From contig JAKLIP010000001.1 in NCBI GenBank assembly GCA_022709545.1, positions 1 through 64,000 on the forward strand: DNA of 64,000 nucleotides. The letters are read 5' to 3'. This document shows, one piece after another, positions 1 through 8,837 of this stretch. A program made the translations under genes and the position numbers. The first letter of the stretch is position 1, and every line of letters begins with the position of its first letter. Under the pieces are notes generated by a model, which was not told where the DNA came from, made no database searches, and saw only the letters and a list, made by a program, of their open reading frames with translations. Source of the DNA: Patescibacteria group bacterium (GTDB lineage Bacteria > Patescibacteriota > Minisyncoccia > Moranbacterales > GWC2-37-73).

Positions 1-98
1 TGAAGGTCCAGGGACAGGAACTGAATGGCGAATCTTTTGTCAGAACCCTGAGAGTCTCCGCTAAAAGAGGCATCATCAAGGAGGATGTGAGGGTGTAG
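1..98 (+). CDS. C-terminal end of an unidentified protein (cut by window edge)
   Basis: An open frame enters from the left edge (first whole codon at 3) and stops at TAG 96-98, giving about 31 residues that end in REDVRV-like sequence (KEDVRV). A strong terminator follows at once, so this is the end of a transcription unit. The tail is basic and beta-rich in appearance. I do not recognise the family from so short a piece. Confidence 0.5.
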   Translation, partial: KVQGQELNGESFVRTLRVSAKRGIIKEDVRV

Positions 99-118
99 CT
101 TAATTAAAAGAAATTCAA

Positions 119-145
119 AAACACCCCAGGAGGGGTGTTTTTTTT
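119..145 (+). terminator. Rho-independent terminator
   Basis: The stem ACACCCC / GGGGTGT with a short AGGA-type loop is followed by a run of eight T. It closes the left-edge gene and lies just beyond the 3' end of miaB on the other strand. Confidence 0.85.
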
Positions 146-149
146 GGGG

Positions 150-1397
150 TTAAAAACTAGCCTCTAAATTCCATATATTAGCTTTGGTTATTTTTGCTTT
201 CACGATTTTTCCAACCAAATTTTTTATTTTAGATTTTATTTTAACGTTTTTCATTGTTCTTGTTTTACCAAAGTAAATATTATTAATTTGTTTTTCTATA
301 AGGATATCTATTTTTCTTCCGACATACTTTTTGTTATTTTCTGTAGCAGTTTTTTTCAATATCTCATTAAGAATTTTTTCACGTCTGACTTTTTCTTTTT
401 TCGAGACATTATCCTTTATTTTCCAGGCAACAGTTTCAGGGCGGGGAGAGAATTGTCCAAAAAATACCATGTCAAATTTAGCTTTCTGCGCAACTTCCGC
501 TGAATCCATAAATTGTTTTTTTGTTTCGCCAGGGAAGCCTACTATAATATCGGAAGATATGGAATATAAAGAATCAGGTTTATATTTTTTAAAAGCTAAA
601 CGTATTTTTTTGATAAGTCCAAGGTAGTGTTTTTGTGTGTATCTGCGGTTCATTCTTTCCAGAATTTTATCATTGCCGGATTGAATTGGTAGGTGCACCC
701 ATTCGCAGACTTTCTTGCATTTAGCAATCGTTTCAATAAGTTCATTGCTGAAATCTTTGGGGTGTGAAGAGACGAATGAAATCCAAAAATTTCCCGGAAT
801 GGTATTTATTTTTTTCAATAACTTTGAAAAATTTATACCATCATCTTTGTATGAGTTCACATTTTGTCCCAATAAGATAATATGCTTGTAGCCTTTTTTA
901 ATCAGCGCCTGTACTTCTTTTTCTATTTCTTTTGCTGGTCTGGATATTTCTCGTCCGCGGGCATAGGGAACAACGCAATAGGAACAGAATTTGTTGCAAC
1001 CGGTCATGATAGGAACATAGGCTTGAAATTTATTTGTATGTTTTGGTTTTATGCACAAATAATTCATTTGTTTCTTGGAAAAGTTTTTCGGAAAATCTTT
1101 AATTTCTGTAAATAAATCAACTACCTTTTTCATTCTTATCTGCACATCTTTTCTGTTGGCAAGACAACCAGTCAAGATTATTTTTGTATCTTTATGTTTT
1201 TTTCTCAAATCATGAATCATGCCATAAGCTCTGTTTTCAGCAGTTTGCCTAATTCCGCAAGTATTAAAAACAACCAGATCGGCCAATTCCGTCTTTTTAG
1301 CCAATATAAAGCCCTGTTTCTCCAAAAAGGAAGCAATCCGCTCGGAATCAGAAACATTCATGGCGCAGCCAAAAGTTTTGATGTGATATTTTGGCAT
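150..1397 (-). CDS. miaB: tRNA-2-methylthio-N6-dimethylallyladenosine synthase MiaB
   Basis: A radical-SAM methylthiotransferase that adds a methylthio group to i6A37 of tRNAs reading UNN codons. The 415 residues match the family length. The N-terminal UPF0004 domain has its three cluster cysteines at C11, C47 and C78. The radical-SAM CxxxCxxC motif is at C134, C138 and C141 within TGCNKFCSYC, followed by VVPYARGRE. The C-terminal stretch fits a TRAM domain. The motif set favours MiaB over the MtaB and RimO paralogues, though that subdivision rests on motif memory. It is a lone minus-strand gene between terminators. Confidence 0.93.
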   Translation of the reverse strand: MPKYHIKTFGCAMNVSDSERIASFLEKQGFILAKKTELADLVVFNTCGIRQTAENRAYGMIHDLRKKHKDTKIILTGCLANRKDVQIRMKKVVDLFTEIKDFPKNFSKKQMNYLCIKPKHTNKFQAYVPIMTGCNKFCSYCVVPYARGREISRPAKEIEKEVQALIKKGYKHIILLGQNVNSYKDDGINFSKLLKKINTIPGNFWISFVSSHPKDFSNELIETIAKCKKVCEWVHLPIQSGNDKILERMNRRYTQKHYLGLIKKIRLAFKKYKPDSLYSISSDIIVGFPGETKKQFMDSAEVAQKAKFDMVFFGQFSPRPETVAWKIKDNVSKKEKVRREKILNEILKKTATENNKKYVGRKIDILIEKQINNIYFGKTRTMKNVKIKSKIKNLVGKIVKAKITKANIWNLEASF

Positions 1398-1471
1398 ATT
1401 TTATCTATATCAAAGCATATCTTGACGGGAGATTGACAATTACGCTTTTTTATTTAATACTTTATTGATTG

Positions 1472-1500
1472 TTATTTAAAAAATAAGCAGTTGGTATAAT
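1472..1500 (+). promoter_or_regulatory. Extended -10 promoter for the small gene at 1555
   Basis: TATAAT at 1495-1500 is preceded by TG one base upstream (TGgTATAAT), an extended -10. A weak -35 (TTATTT) lies 17 bp upstream. It points into the 81-residue ORF. Confidence 0.55.
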
Positions 1501-1554
1501 GCTTTATATAATATACATGATATAAAAAATAAAAAAAAAGATAAAGGGGGTCTT

Positions 1555-1800
1555 ATGCTAAAGCAAAAAGTAATTCTCTCAGGGAGCAGCCTAAATGATC
1601 ACAACGTTATTCAAGAAATTGTAAGCAGGGCTACAGAAAAAAAACAAGGTGCCGAGGCTATTTTTGTAAAAGCCAAAGGCAGAAAAAAGAAGGTTTTCTT
1701 AATGGTGGATAATCGCCAGCTTCTGGTTAAAAAAGGGAGAAGCAGGCAGACTTTTATCTACGGTGCTGATGACAAAGTCGTATTTCCGGCAATACCGTAA
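1555..1800 (+). CDS. Small basic protein of unknown function
   Basis: An 81-residue protein with a convincing context: an AAAGGGGG Shine-Dalgarno-like stretch about 5 nt before the ATG, an extended -10 promoter upstream and a terminator downstream. It is rich in lysine and glutamine, with a central KAKGRKKKVFL segment and a predicted beta character. There is no signal peptide or membrane segment. I do not recognise the family. The compact basic shape would suit nucleic-acid binding, but that is only inference. Confidence 0.7.
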   Translation: MLKQKVILSGSSLNDHNVIQEIVSRATEKKQGAEAIFVKAKGRKKKVFLMVDNRQLLVKKGRSRQTFIYGADDKVVFPAIP

Positions 1801-1822
1801 CAAAAAAACTTGTGCAACAAAT

Positions 1823-1863
1823 GAGCGGACATACCCAAAAGGGATGCCCGCTCTAATTTTTTA
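1823..1863 (+). terminator. Terminator after the small gene
   Basis: The stem GAGCGGACAT / ATGCCCGCTC has one A-C mismatch and is followed by a T-rich run. It also lies just beyond the end of thrS on the minus strand. Confidence 0.75.
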
Positions 1864-1873
1864 TAATGTTTTT

Positions 1874-3610
1874 TTATTTCTTTTCTTCGATTTCTCTGGC
1901 AATTTTTTCAATAAATTTATCAATTGAAAGTATTTGTTGTTCCTTGATTCCGCGTAATCTCACGTTAACGCTTTTTTCTTTTATTTCACGCTCTCCGACA
2001 ACTAGAATATACGGAGATTTTTGTTTTTCAGCTTCAGAAATTCTTTTACCCAATGATTCTCCTTTATCATTTATTTCTACGCGTATAGTTTTTTCAATTA
2101 ATTTATTTTCAACTTCTTTGGCATAATCAGAAAATTTTTCAGAAACTGGAATAATTGTCACTTGCACGGGCGAGAGCCAGAGAGGCAAAGCTCCGGCAAA
2201 ATGTTCCAAAATAATTCCAATAAATCTTTCAAATGTTCCAAAAATAGCTGCATGAATCATAACAGGAGTTTTTTTGCTGCCGTCAGAATCCACATATTCC
2301 AAATTGAATCTTTGAGGTAATTGGAAATCAAGCTGTATGGTTGCTAATTGCCAACGGCGGCCAAGTGCATCTTTTATATCAATATCAATTTTTGGTCCAT
2401 AAAAAGCACCGTCCTTTTCCTTAATTTCAAAGTTCACACCTTCTTTCTTTAAGGCTGTCTCAAGATCTTTTTCTGCTTCATCCCAATCTTTTATTTCGCC
2501 CATAAAATCATCCGGACGGGTAGAAAGGAAGAATTCAGGATTTATTCCAAAAACTGCATAATATTCTTTCGTCATTTTAATAAGATTTATAATCTCTTCC
2601 TTTATTTGATTTTTCATCAGGAAAACATGTGAATCATCCTGGGTCAGATGGCGGACGCGGAGCAGGCCATTAAGCTCGCCTGATTTTTCATTGCGCAGTA
2701 TCCTGCCAATTTCGGTATAGCGAATAGGCAATTCTTTGTAGGATCTCTGCTGAGTCTGGTATATTTTTATGTTAAAAGGACAATCCATAGGTTTTAGGCA
2801 GTATGTTTCTTTATCCAGATCGAAAGAAAACATTGTATCTTTATAATGATCCCAATGGCCGGAAGTTTTCCATAAAGTATTTTTAGCTAAAATTGGAGTC
2901 TGAATTTCAGTATATTTATATTTTTTGCGGATACTTTTTCCGAATTTTTCCAGTTCATTCCAAATGATCATACCTTTTGGATGCCAGAAAGCACTACCAG
3001 GAGCTTCCGGGTGGAAAGAAAAGAGATCTAGTTCTCGTCCTAGCTTTTTATGATCGCGCTTAATTGCTTCTTCTTGTTGAATTTTATATTCTTCCAACTC
3101 TTTTTCTTTTTCAAAAACCACGCCGTAAATCCTCTGCAGCTGCTGATTTTTTTCATCGCCTTTCCAATAGGCTCCGGAAATTTTTGTCAGCGTAAAAGCT
3201 TTCAGGTTTATTTTTCCGGTCGATTCAATATGCGGTCCAGAACAAAGATCCACAAAATGGCCAGCTTTATATACAGAAACTTTTTTATTTCCTTCTTTTT
3301 CGAGGTCGTCAATAAGCTCAAGTTTATAAGTCTGCCCAAGTTTTTTAAAATCTTTTCTGCCTTCTTCAGTTGAAATTTCTGCGCGCTCAAACTTGTAATC
3401 ATTTTTGACTATTTCTTTCATTTTTTCTTCCAGGAGAGGCAAATCTTCAGGAATAAGAGTGCGGGGAAGTTCGAAGTCATAATAAAATCCGTTTTCAATG
3501 GCCGGACCAATCCCAAACTTGGCTTCTGGAAACATTTCTAAAACTGCACTGGCTAAAACATGAGAAGTTGAATGGCGGAGAACCTCTAAATTGTTTTGTT
3601 TAGTCTTCAT
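1874..3610 (-). CDS. thrS: Threonyl-tRNA synthetase lacking the TGS domain
   Basis: Charges tRNA-Thr. At 578 residues it is shorter than the usual ~640. It begins directly at the editing domain (HSTSH, H13 and H17) and lacks the N-terminal TGS domain. An in-frame TAA twelve codons before the ATG rules out a longer form at this locus. The editing-site signature LCSGPHI, the class II catalytic core with the zinc cysteine in KPMDCPFN, and the C-terminal anticodon-binding domain are all present. The TGS-less form is known in reduced genomes. The long intergenic region upstream is full of hairpins. Confidence 0.95.
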   Translation of the reverse strand: MKTKQNNLEVLRHSTSHVLASAVLEMFPEAKFGIGPAIENGFYYDFELPRTLIPEDLPLLEEKMKEIVKNDYKFERAEISTEEGRKDFKKLGQTYKLELIDDLEKEGNKKVSVYKAGHFVDLCSGPHIESTGKINLKAFTLTKISGAYWKGDEKNQQLQRIYGVVFEKEKELEEYKIQQEEAIKRDHKKLGRELDLFSFHPEAPGSAFWHPKGMIIWNELEKFGKSIRKKYKYTEIQTPILAKNTLWKTSGHWDHYKDTMFSFDLDKETYCLKPMDCPFNIKIYQTQQRSYKELPIRYTEIGRILRNEKSGELNGLLRVRHLTQDDSHVFLMKNQIKEEIINLIKMTKEYYAVFGINPEFFLSTRPDDFMGEIKDWDEAEKDLETALKKEGVNFEIKEKDGAFYGPKIDIDIKDALGRRWQLATIQLDFQLPQRFNLEYVDSDGSKKTPVMIHAAIFGTFERFIGIILEHFAGALPLWLSPVQVTIIPVSEKFSDYAKEVENKLIEKTIRVEINDKGESLGKRISEAEKQKSPYILVVGEREIKEKSVNVRLRGIKEQQILSIDKFIEKIAREIEEKK

Positions 3611-3659
3611 AAAATTTATATAATAATTTTTAAAAATAAATTGATATTAAATCACTTTG

Positions 3660-3855
3660 TTTTCATCACTCGCTCGGAAATGAAAAAATATTCATTTCAC
3701 TCGCTTCGTTTGAAAATAAATACCCAAAAAATAAATAATTTCGAGCCCCGGCATAAGCGGGGGGTTCCACTCGAATTCCCTTATTTTTTGGGCACTCTTT
3801 TTTCCAAATCGCTGGAAAATGGCGGAGACTCAGCGGTTGGTTAATCCGCTTCATT
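3660..3855. repeat. Hairpin-rich intergenic element between dnaE and thrS
   Basis: No gene is credible in 3611-3897. It contains four inverted repeats: GAAATGAA/TTCATTTC near 3675-3696, CCCAAAAAATAA (3723-3734) with TTATTTTTTGGG (3781-3792) around an inner CCCCG/CGGGG hairpin, TTTCCA/TGGAAA near 3805, and AGCGG/CCGCT near 3832-3850. On the minus strand the first hairpin is flanked by AAGCGAGTGA and GAGCGAGTGA, a motif that recurs in other intergenic elements in this window. Confidence 0.6.
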
Positions 3856-3897
3856 GTATCATTTAATTGTGCTTTTAGTATAAATAAGACTTTATTT

Positions 3898-6800
3898 TTA
3901 TGCAAGTTCAACTTTTCCTTCTTTTATTATATTTTTAACCTTTTCCAGTATTTCCTTATCATGTTCAATAGAAAAGGGAGTTTCCATCTTATTTGTTTGG
4001 TGGTGCAAAAATACTTTGCAATCACCGGATTTACAATCGCTTAAAATCTGTGTGAGACTTTGAATCATATCCGGCTTGGCATCATCAGGCAAAGTAATGA
4101 TTAGCCTTTGAGATTCGAGATTTGAGATTTGAGAATCATCTCTTTCTCTATCTCTTGTCTCATGCCTTGTTCTTGTTGCTTCTATGCGCATATTATTTTC
4201 CAATTCAGCCTGGTTTATCTCTCTGGCGTCGTCAACTATTAACTTGTATTGGTCATCTTTGTCTGAAAGTCTTCCGGTAGCAATAATAACTTTTTCTTCC
4301 TCCCAAAGACTGGTAATTCTTTCCAGCACTTTTGGGAAAACTAATAATTCGATAGTTCCTTTTGTGTCAGCAATAACTATAAAATACATTGTCTGTTGAT
4401 TTTTGGTGAGTATTTTATGGATTTTTAAAATTACGCCGCCGACAGAAATTTTTTGTCCAACCAGATCTTTTGATAGCTTATCCAAAGGCAAAGCCACTTT
4501 TTCAATGTATGATTGATATTCGCGTGCCGGATGGCCACTTACATATAAACCCAACAATTCTTTTTCCCAATTTAATTTCTGCCTTTCAATGGCGGGAGTT
4601 GCTTCAATCAATTGAACATTAGGAGCCTCTAAAACAGTTTCGCCAAAAAGGCTGACCTGATTGGAATTTTTTATTTTCTGAATATTTTTTGTAAAAGTCA
4701 GAATATTATCCATGCTTTCAACTATTTGGTTCCTTTCTCCCAATTCATCCAGGGCGCCAACTTTAGCCAGAGCCTCAATAGATTTTTTATTGAGATCTTT
4801 AGTTTGGACTCTTTCCAGAAAATCACCAAGAGACTTGAATTTTCCATTCTTTTTTCTTTCTTCAACTATTTCATGGGCCACAACATGGCCGACGTTCTTG
4901 ATAGCATTGAATCCAAAGCGTATGCGCTCAATTCCGTTTTCATCAACAATCACGGCAAAATCCTCAAAACTTTCATTTATATTCGGCTCCAAAACTTCTA
5001 TGCCCATTTCCCGGCATTCTTCAGCTTCAATAGCTATACGGTCAATATTGTCCTGGTCAGAAGTTAAAAGAGCAGCCATGAATTCAGCAGGGAAATGAGC
5101 TTTAAGATAAGCTGTCTGGTATCCAATCAAAGCATAACAGGCTGCATGAGAACGATTAAAACCATATCCAGCAAAGGGCTCAATAAAAGAAAAAACTCTT
5201 TCAGCAATTTCACTGCTGATACCATTATTGACGCAACCTTCAATAAATTTAATTCGCTGTTCCTTGATGAGCTCGAAAATTTTCTTGCCCATGGCTTTGC
5301 GTAGAACATCAGCTTCACCCATTGTAAATCCGGCCAGATCCCGGGCAATTTGCATAACCTGTTCCTGGTAGACTGCTACTCCGTAAGTATTCTGTAAAAT
5401 AGGTTCCAATTTTGGATGAATGTATTTTATTTTCCCACCATGTTTTCCTGAAATAAAATCCGGAATCCAATCCATAGGTCCTGGACGGTACAGAGCTACC
5501 ATGGCGATTATATCTTCAAAAACAGTTGGTTTTAATAATTTAAGATATCTTTTCATGCCACTGCTTTCCAATTGGAAAACCCCGGTAGTGCGGGCTTCCT
5601 GCAGAAGCTTGAAGGTTTCTTTATCATCCAGAGGCAACATATCCATATCAATGTTGAGATTTCTTGTTTTTCTGACAATGCGCAAAGTATTTTGTATGAT
5701 GGTCAGGTTTTTAAGTCCCAAAAAGTCCATTTTAAGAAGACCGATTTTTTCCACATAGCTGGATTTCGTTGAAGATGAATATTGGGTTACAGTGCCTTGG
5801 CGATCGCCGATTACATTTTGAATAGGAGAATATTCTGTTACAGGTTTTTTGGTGATGACAACTCCGCAGGCGTGCATCCCGGCATGCCTGACAACTCCCT
5901 CCAAACGCATAGCGTTATCAATAAGTTTTTTAGCATCAGCACCAGAATTATAATGAACTTTAAATTCCGGAACATCTTCCAGTGCTTTTTTTATGGAAGA
6001 AAACATCGGGATCATCTTGGCTGTCTTGTCGCAAAATTCATAGGGAAAACCAAGAGCTCTGCCCGTGTCACGGATAGCTGCGCGGGCGGCCATTGTTCCG
6101 AAGGTTATGATCTGTGAAACATGGTCATCTCCATATTTTTTTCTGACATAATCAAGGACTTCATCTCTTCTATCGTCAGCAAAATCCATGTCAACATCAG
6201 GCATAGAAATACGTTCCGGATTCAGAAATCTTTCAAAAAGCAAATTATATTCAATCGGGTCAATGTTTGTTATGCCCGTAATATATGAAACAAAACTTCC
6301 AGCAGCACTGCCTCTTCCTGGTCCGACAACAATTTTGTTTTCTTTAGCCCAGTTTACGAAATCCTGTACGATTAAAAAGTAAGAGGCATAACCAGTTTTT
6401 TCAATAACAGAAAGCTCATATTCCATCCTTCTTCTGTGTTTTTCTTGGATATTACCGTCGAAACGTTTTTTAAGTCCTTCTTCACAGAGATGTCTTAAAT
6501 AGGACATGGGCGTAAAACCCTTGGGAACATCAAAATGAGGGAGCTGGGTTTCTCCAAGCTTCAATTGAAAATTACACTGATCAGCAACTAATTGCGTATT
6601 GGAAATAACTTCTGGATTATCTGGAAAAGCGAATGCAATTTCTTCAGGACTGCGGAAAGATAAATTAAAGTCTGATAAATTAAGGCGGTCTTTTTCGTAA
6701 ACCTTGCGGTTAGTTTGAACACAAAGAAGAATATCTTGTGCATCTGCATCTGTTTTATTCACATAATGCACGTCACAGGTAGCAACAACCGGAATATTAA

Positions 6801-7392
6801 GCTCTTTGGATAATTTAAGAATTCCTTCATTAGCAATTTTTTGATTTTCATAATTTGGATGATCCTGTACTTCAAGGAAAAAACCATTTTCATCGAAGAT
6901 ATCCTTATATTCCAAAGCTAATTCCTTAGACTTTTCGTATTTTCCCATAACTATATGTGCTGGAATTTCTCCTTCAATACAGGCGGAAAGTCCAATTAGG
7001 CCCTTGGCATATTTTCTGAGCGTCTGTCGGTCGATCCTGGGTTTGTAATAAAATCCTTCCAAGTGGGCGATAGAAACAAGCTTCATTAAATTATGATAAC
7101 CCTCTTCATTTTTAGCCAATAATATCAGATGATACCTTTTCCGGTCTTCTGCCGTTGGATTTTTAGAATGTAAATCATTTGGGGTAACATACATTTCACA
7201 GCCGATGATTGGTTTGATGCCTTTTTCCTTAGCTTTAATAAAAAGCTCTACAGCACCATACATTACTCCGTGGTCAGTCAGGGCGATTGAATCCATGCCA
7301 AGTTCTTTGGCGCGATCAAGCAGGTCGTCTATTTTTCCAAGACCATCGAGCAAAGAGTAGTGAGAATGGACGTGAAGATGGGTAAATTTCAT
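3898..7392 (-). CDS. dnaE: DNA polymerase III alpha subunit
   Basis: The replicative polymerase, 1164 residues. The N-terminal PHP domain opens with HLHVHSHYSLLDG. The catalytic palm follows, with GRGSAAGS and the acidic PDVDMDF motif near residue 400. The C-terminal OB fold (GGVILKIHK ... GTIELLVFP) precedes a tail module. Length and order match DnaE1-type enzymes, not PolC, since no exonuclease insertion is seen. A stretch at about 1080-1100 rich in R, T, D and E looks like a lineage-specific linker. Confidence 0.97.
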   Translation of the reverse strand: MKFTHLHVHSHYSLLDGLGKIDDLLDRAKELGMDSIALTDHGVMYGAVELFIKAKEKGIKPIIGCEMYVTPNDLHSKNPTAEDRKRYHLILLAKNEEGYHNLMKLVSIAHLEGFYYKPRIDRQTLRKYAKGLIGLSACIEGEIPAHIVMGKYEKSKELALEYKDIFDENGFFLEVQDHPNYENQKIANEGILKLSKELNIPVVATCDVHYVNKTDADAQDILLCVQTNRKVYEKDRLNLSDFNLSFRSPEEIAFAFPDNPEVISNTQLVADQCNFQLKLGETQLPHFDVPKGFTPMSYLRHLCEEGLKKRFDGNIQEKHRRRMEYELSVIEKTGYASYFLIVQDFVNWAKENKIVVGPGRGSAAGSFVSYITGITNIDPIEYNLLFERFLNPERISMPDVDMDFADDRRDEVLDYVRKKYGDDHVSQIITFGTMAARAAIRDTGRALGFPYEFCDKTAKMIPMFSSIKKALEDVPEFKVHYNSGADAKKLIDNAMRLEGVVRHAGMHACGVVITKKPVTEYSPIQNVIGDRQGTVTQYSSSTKSSYVEKIGLLKMDFLGLKNLTIIQNTLRIVRKTRNLNIDMDMLPLDDKETFKLLQEARTTGVFQLESSGMKRYLKLLKPTVFEDIIAMVALYRPGPMDWIPDFISGKHGGKIKYIHPKLEPILQNTYGVAVYQEQVMQIARDLAGFTMGEADVLRKAMGKKIFELIKEQRIKFIEGCVNNGISSEIAERVFSFIEPFAGYGFNRSHAACYALIGYQTAYLKAHFPAEFMAALLTSDQDNIDRIAIEAEECREMGIEVLEPNINESFEDFAVIVDENGIERIRFGFNAIKNVGHVVAHEIVEERKKNGKFKSLGDFLERVQTKDLNKKSIEALAKVGALDELGERNQIVESMDNILTFTKNIQKIKNSNQVSLFGETVLEAPNVQLIEATPAIERQKLNWEKELLGLYVSGHPAREYQSYIEKVALPLDKLSKDLVGQKISVGGVILKIHKILTKNQQTMYFIVIADTKGTIELLVFPKVLERITSLWEEEKVIIATGRLSDKDDQYKLIVDDAREINQAELENNMRIEATRTRHETRDRERDDSQISNLESQRLIITLPDDAKPDMIQSLTQILSDCKSGDCKVFLHHQTNKMETPFSIEHDKEILEKVKNIIKEGKVELA

Positions 7393-7394
7393 AA

Positions 7395-7520
7395 CTAACT
7401 TGTTTAAGCGTTAACGTGTTAACGGGTTAAAGAGTCGGAGCCCGTTAACTCGCAAACTTGTTAACTGTTTAATAATAAAAAACAAAAGCCTCTACCAAAA
7501 TAGCAGGGCTTAAAATAAAA
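7395..7520. repeat. GTTAAC-rich inverted repeats upstream of dnaE
   Basis: The dnaE upstream region holds several GTTAAC copies. One hairpin is AACGGG ... CCCGTT (about 7413-7450), extended by TTAAC/GTTAA repeats on both sides. A weaker hairpin AAGCC ... GGCTT lies near 7489-7512. A similar GTTAC/GTAAC palindrome is found at 56903-56932. The function is unknown; it could be a transcript 5' structure or a protein site. Confidence 0.45.
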
Positions 7521-7658
7521 ACTAGTTGAAATTTGAAATTTGGGTTTTGACATTTTTTTGTTATCTTCATACCCCGGGAACTAGCCACTGGGTTTTGCAA
7601 GATATTTTATGTTTTCATAATAGCATAGTTTTTAAATGTGCAAAAGTTTTTTTTGTGT

Positions 7659-7664
7659 TATAAT
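7659..7664 (+). promoter_or_regulatory. Probable -10 box for the Kre9/KNH-like gene
   Basis: A consensus TATAAT lies 38 nt before the ATG. No clear -35 is present. The remainder of 7520-7650 shows no gene. Confidence 0.45.
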
Positions 7665-7701
7665 AACATTCAATAAGAGTCTTAAATATTAAAACAAAAA
7701 A

Positions 7702-8694
7702 ATGAAAACAAAAACAAAATTTATTTGCTACTGTTTAGGTTTAATAATGATGTTAATTTTAGGTTCTGATACTACCTTTGCTAGAGAAAAAGTGAGAATA
7801 ATTTCTCCAATTGGCGGAGAGCAGTGGTATTGGGATAATACATATAAAATCAAATGGCAGGCAGATGATTCGGTCAAATCCGTAATGGTATATGTTTATA
7901 ATGAGGAATCAAAAAAGGGTAGTGGCTATATAAATTATATAACTCCTAACGGAGAACCAATTTCGGCAAAAAGCGGTTCTTATTCTTGGACAATTCAAAA
8001 AAGTTTATTGCCTGCATATGATGGGGATCCTGTTCATCATGATTATTATATAAGAATCGATGGTTTAAGTAGTGATGGCAATGTTATTACTTCTACACAT
8101 AGCCCCAAGTCTTTTAGTATAAGGAATCCTGTTTATAAGACTCAAGACAGTACGTTTAAAGTTACTTATGAAGATGAAAATTTTGGCAAGGAAATTAAAA
8201 TAACTTCGCCCGTAGGTGGAGAAATTTGGAAATATGATGGTTCATATCATATCACCTGGGAATCTGGAGAAAAAATAAAAGCAGTTAATATTTATGTCTA
8301 TGACAGCAGGATTCAGGGCAGTGGCAATACTAACTACATAACGCCAAATGGCTACGCTATTCCTGTCGAAAACGGTTATGGTTTTTATACCTGGCCTATT
8401 AATTCCAAATCATTACCTATGCCGGCTGACGGTTTAAAACCTGATAATTATCAAATAAGAATAGATGGTTTCGACCAAAATGGAAACATTCTCAATTCTG
8501 TATTCAGTAATCATTTTGAAATATCAGAGCCAGTTGTTTATTCAAACGAGATTGCAGAGGAAAATGTTATTCAAGAAGCACAATCTCCAACATCATCAAA
8601 TAATCAATTAGATGTTCCACCATCTAAGGCGGGCAATTCTCTGGGAAATTGGTGGCATGGACTAGTTACTTTTATAAAGCATCTATTTTTATAA
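7702..8694 (+). CDS. Secreted protein with two Kre9/KNH-like beta domains
   Basis: A 330-residue exported protein. It has a signal peptide (residues 1-26, basic start then hydrophobic core, ending FA/RE) and two tandem copies of a roughly 120-residue domain. These begin VRIISPIGGEQWYWDNTYKIKW and IKITSPVGGEIWKYDGSYHITW in pattern, that is I-x-SP-x-GGE-x-W ... Y-x-I-x-W. This resembles the Ser-Thr-rich/Kre9-KNH cell-wall domain found in many bacterial surface proteins. A low-complexity linker leads to a short hydrophobic C-terminus (WWHGLVTFIKHLFL). It likely sits at the cell surface; the ligand is unknown. Confidence 0.75.
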   Translation: MKTKTKFICYCLGLIMMLILGSDTTFAREKVRIISPIGGEQWYWDNTYKIKWQADDSVKSVMVYVYNEESKKGSGYINYITPNGEPISAKSGSYSWTIQKSLLPAYDGDPVHHDYYIRIDGLSSDGNVITSTHSPKSFSIRNPVYKTQDSTFKVTYEDENFGKEIKITSPVGGEIWKYDGSYHITWESGEKIKAVNIYVYDSRIQGSGNTNYITPNGYAIPVENGYGFYTWPINSKSLPMPADGLKPDNYQIRIDGFDQNGNILNSVFSNHFEISEPVVYSNEIAEENVIQEAQSPTSSNNQLDVPPSKAGNSLGNWWHGLVTFIKHLFL

Positions 8695-8740
8695 TAGGCT
8701 TTTTCCTGTGGTTATAAAAAATCTTATAATAATAAAAAAT

Positions 8741-8768
8741 TCACCGCTCTGAAAAGGCGGTGATTTTT
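8741..8768 (+). terminator. Rho-independent terminator
   Basis: TCACCGC ... GCGGTGA followed by TTTTT, directly after the Kre9/KNH-like gene. Confidence 0.85.
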
Positions 8769-8837
8769 GTCTTATCTTTTTCTTTTCATGATATAATATA
8801 AATTACAAAAGAATAATGAATTTTTAAGAATCAAAAA

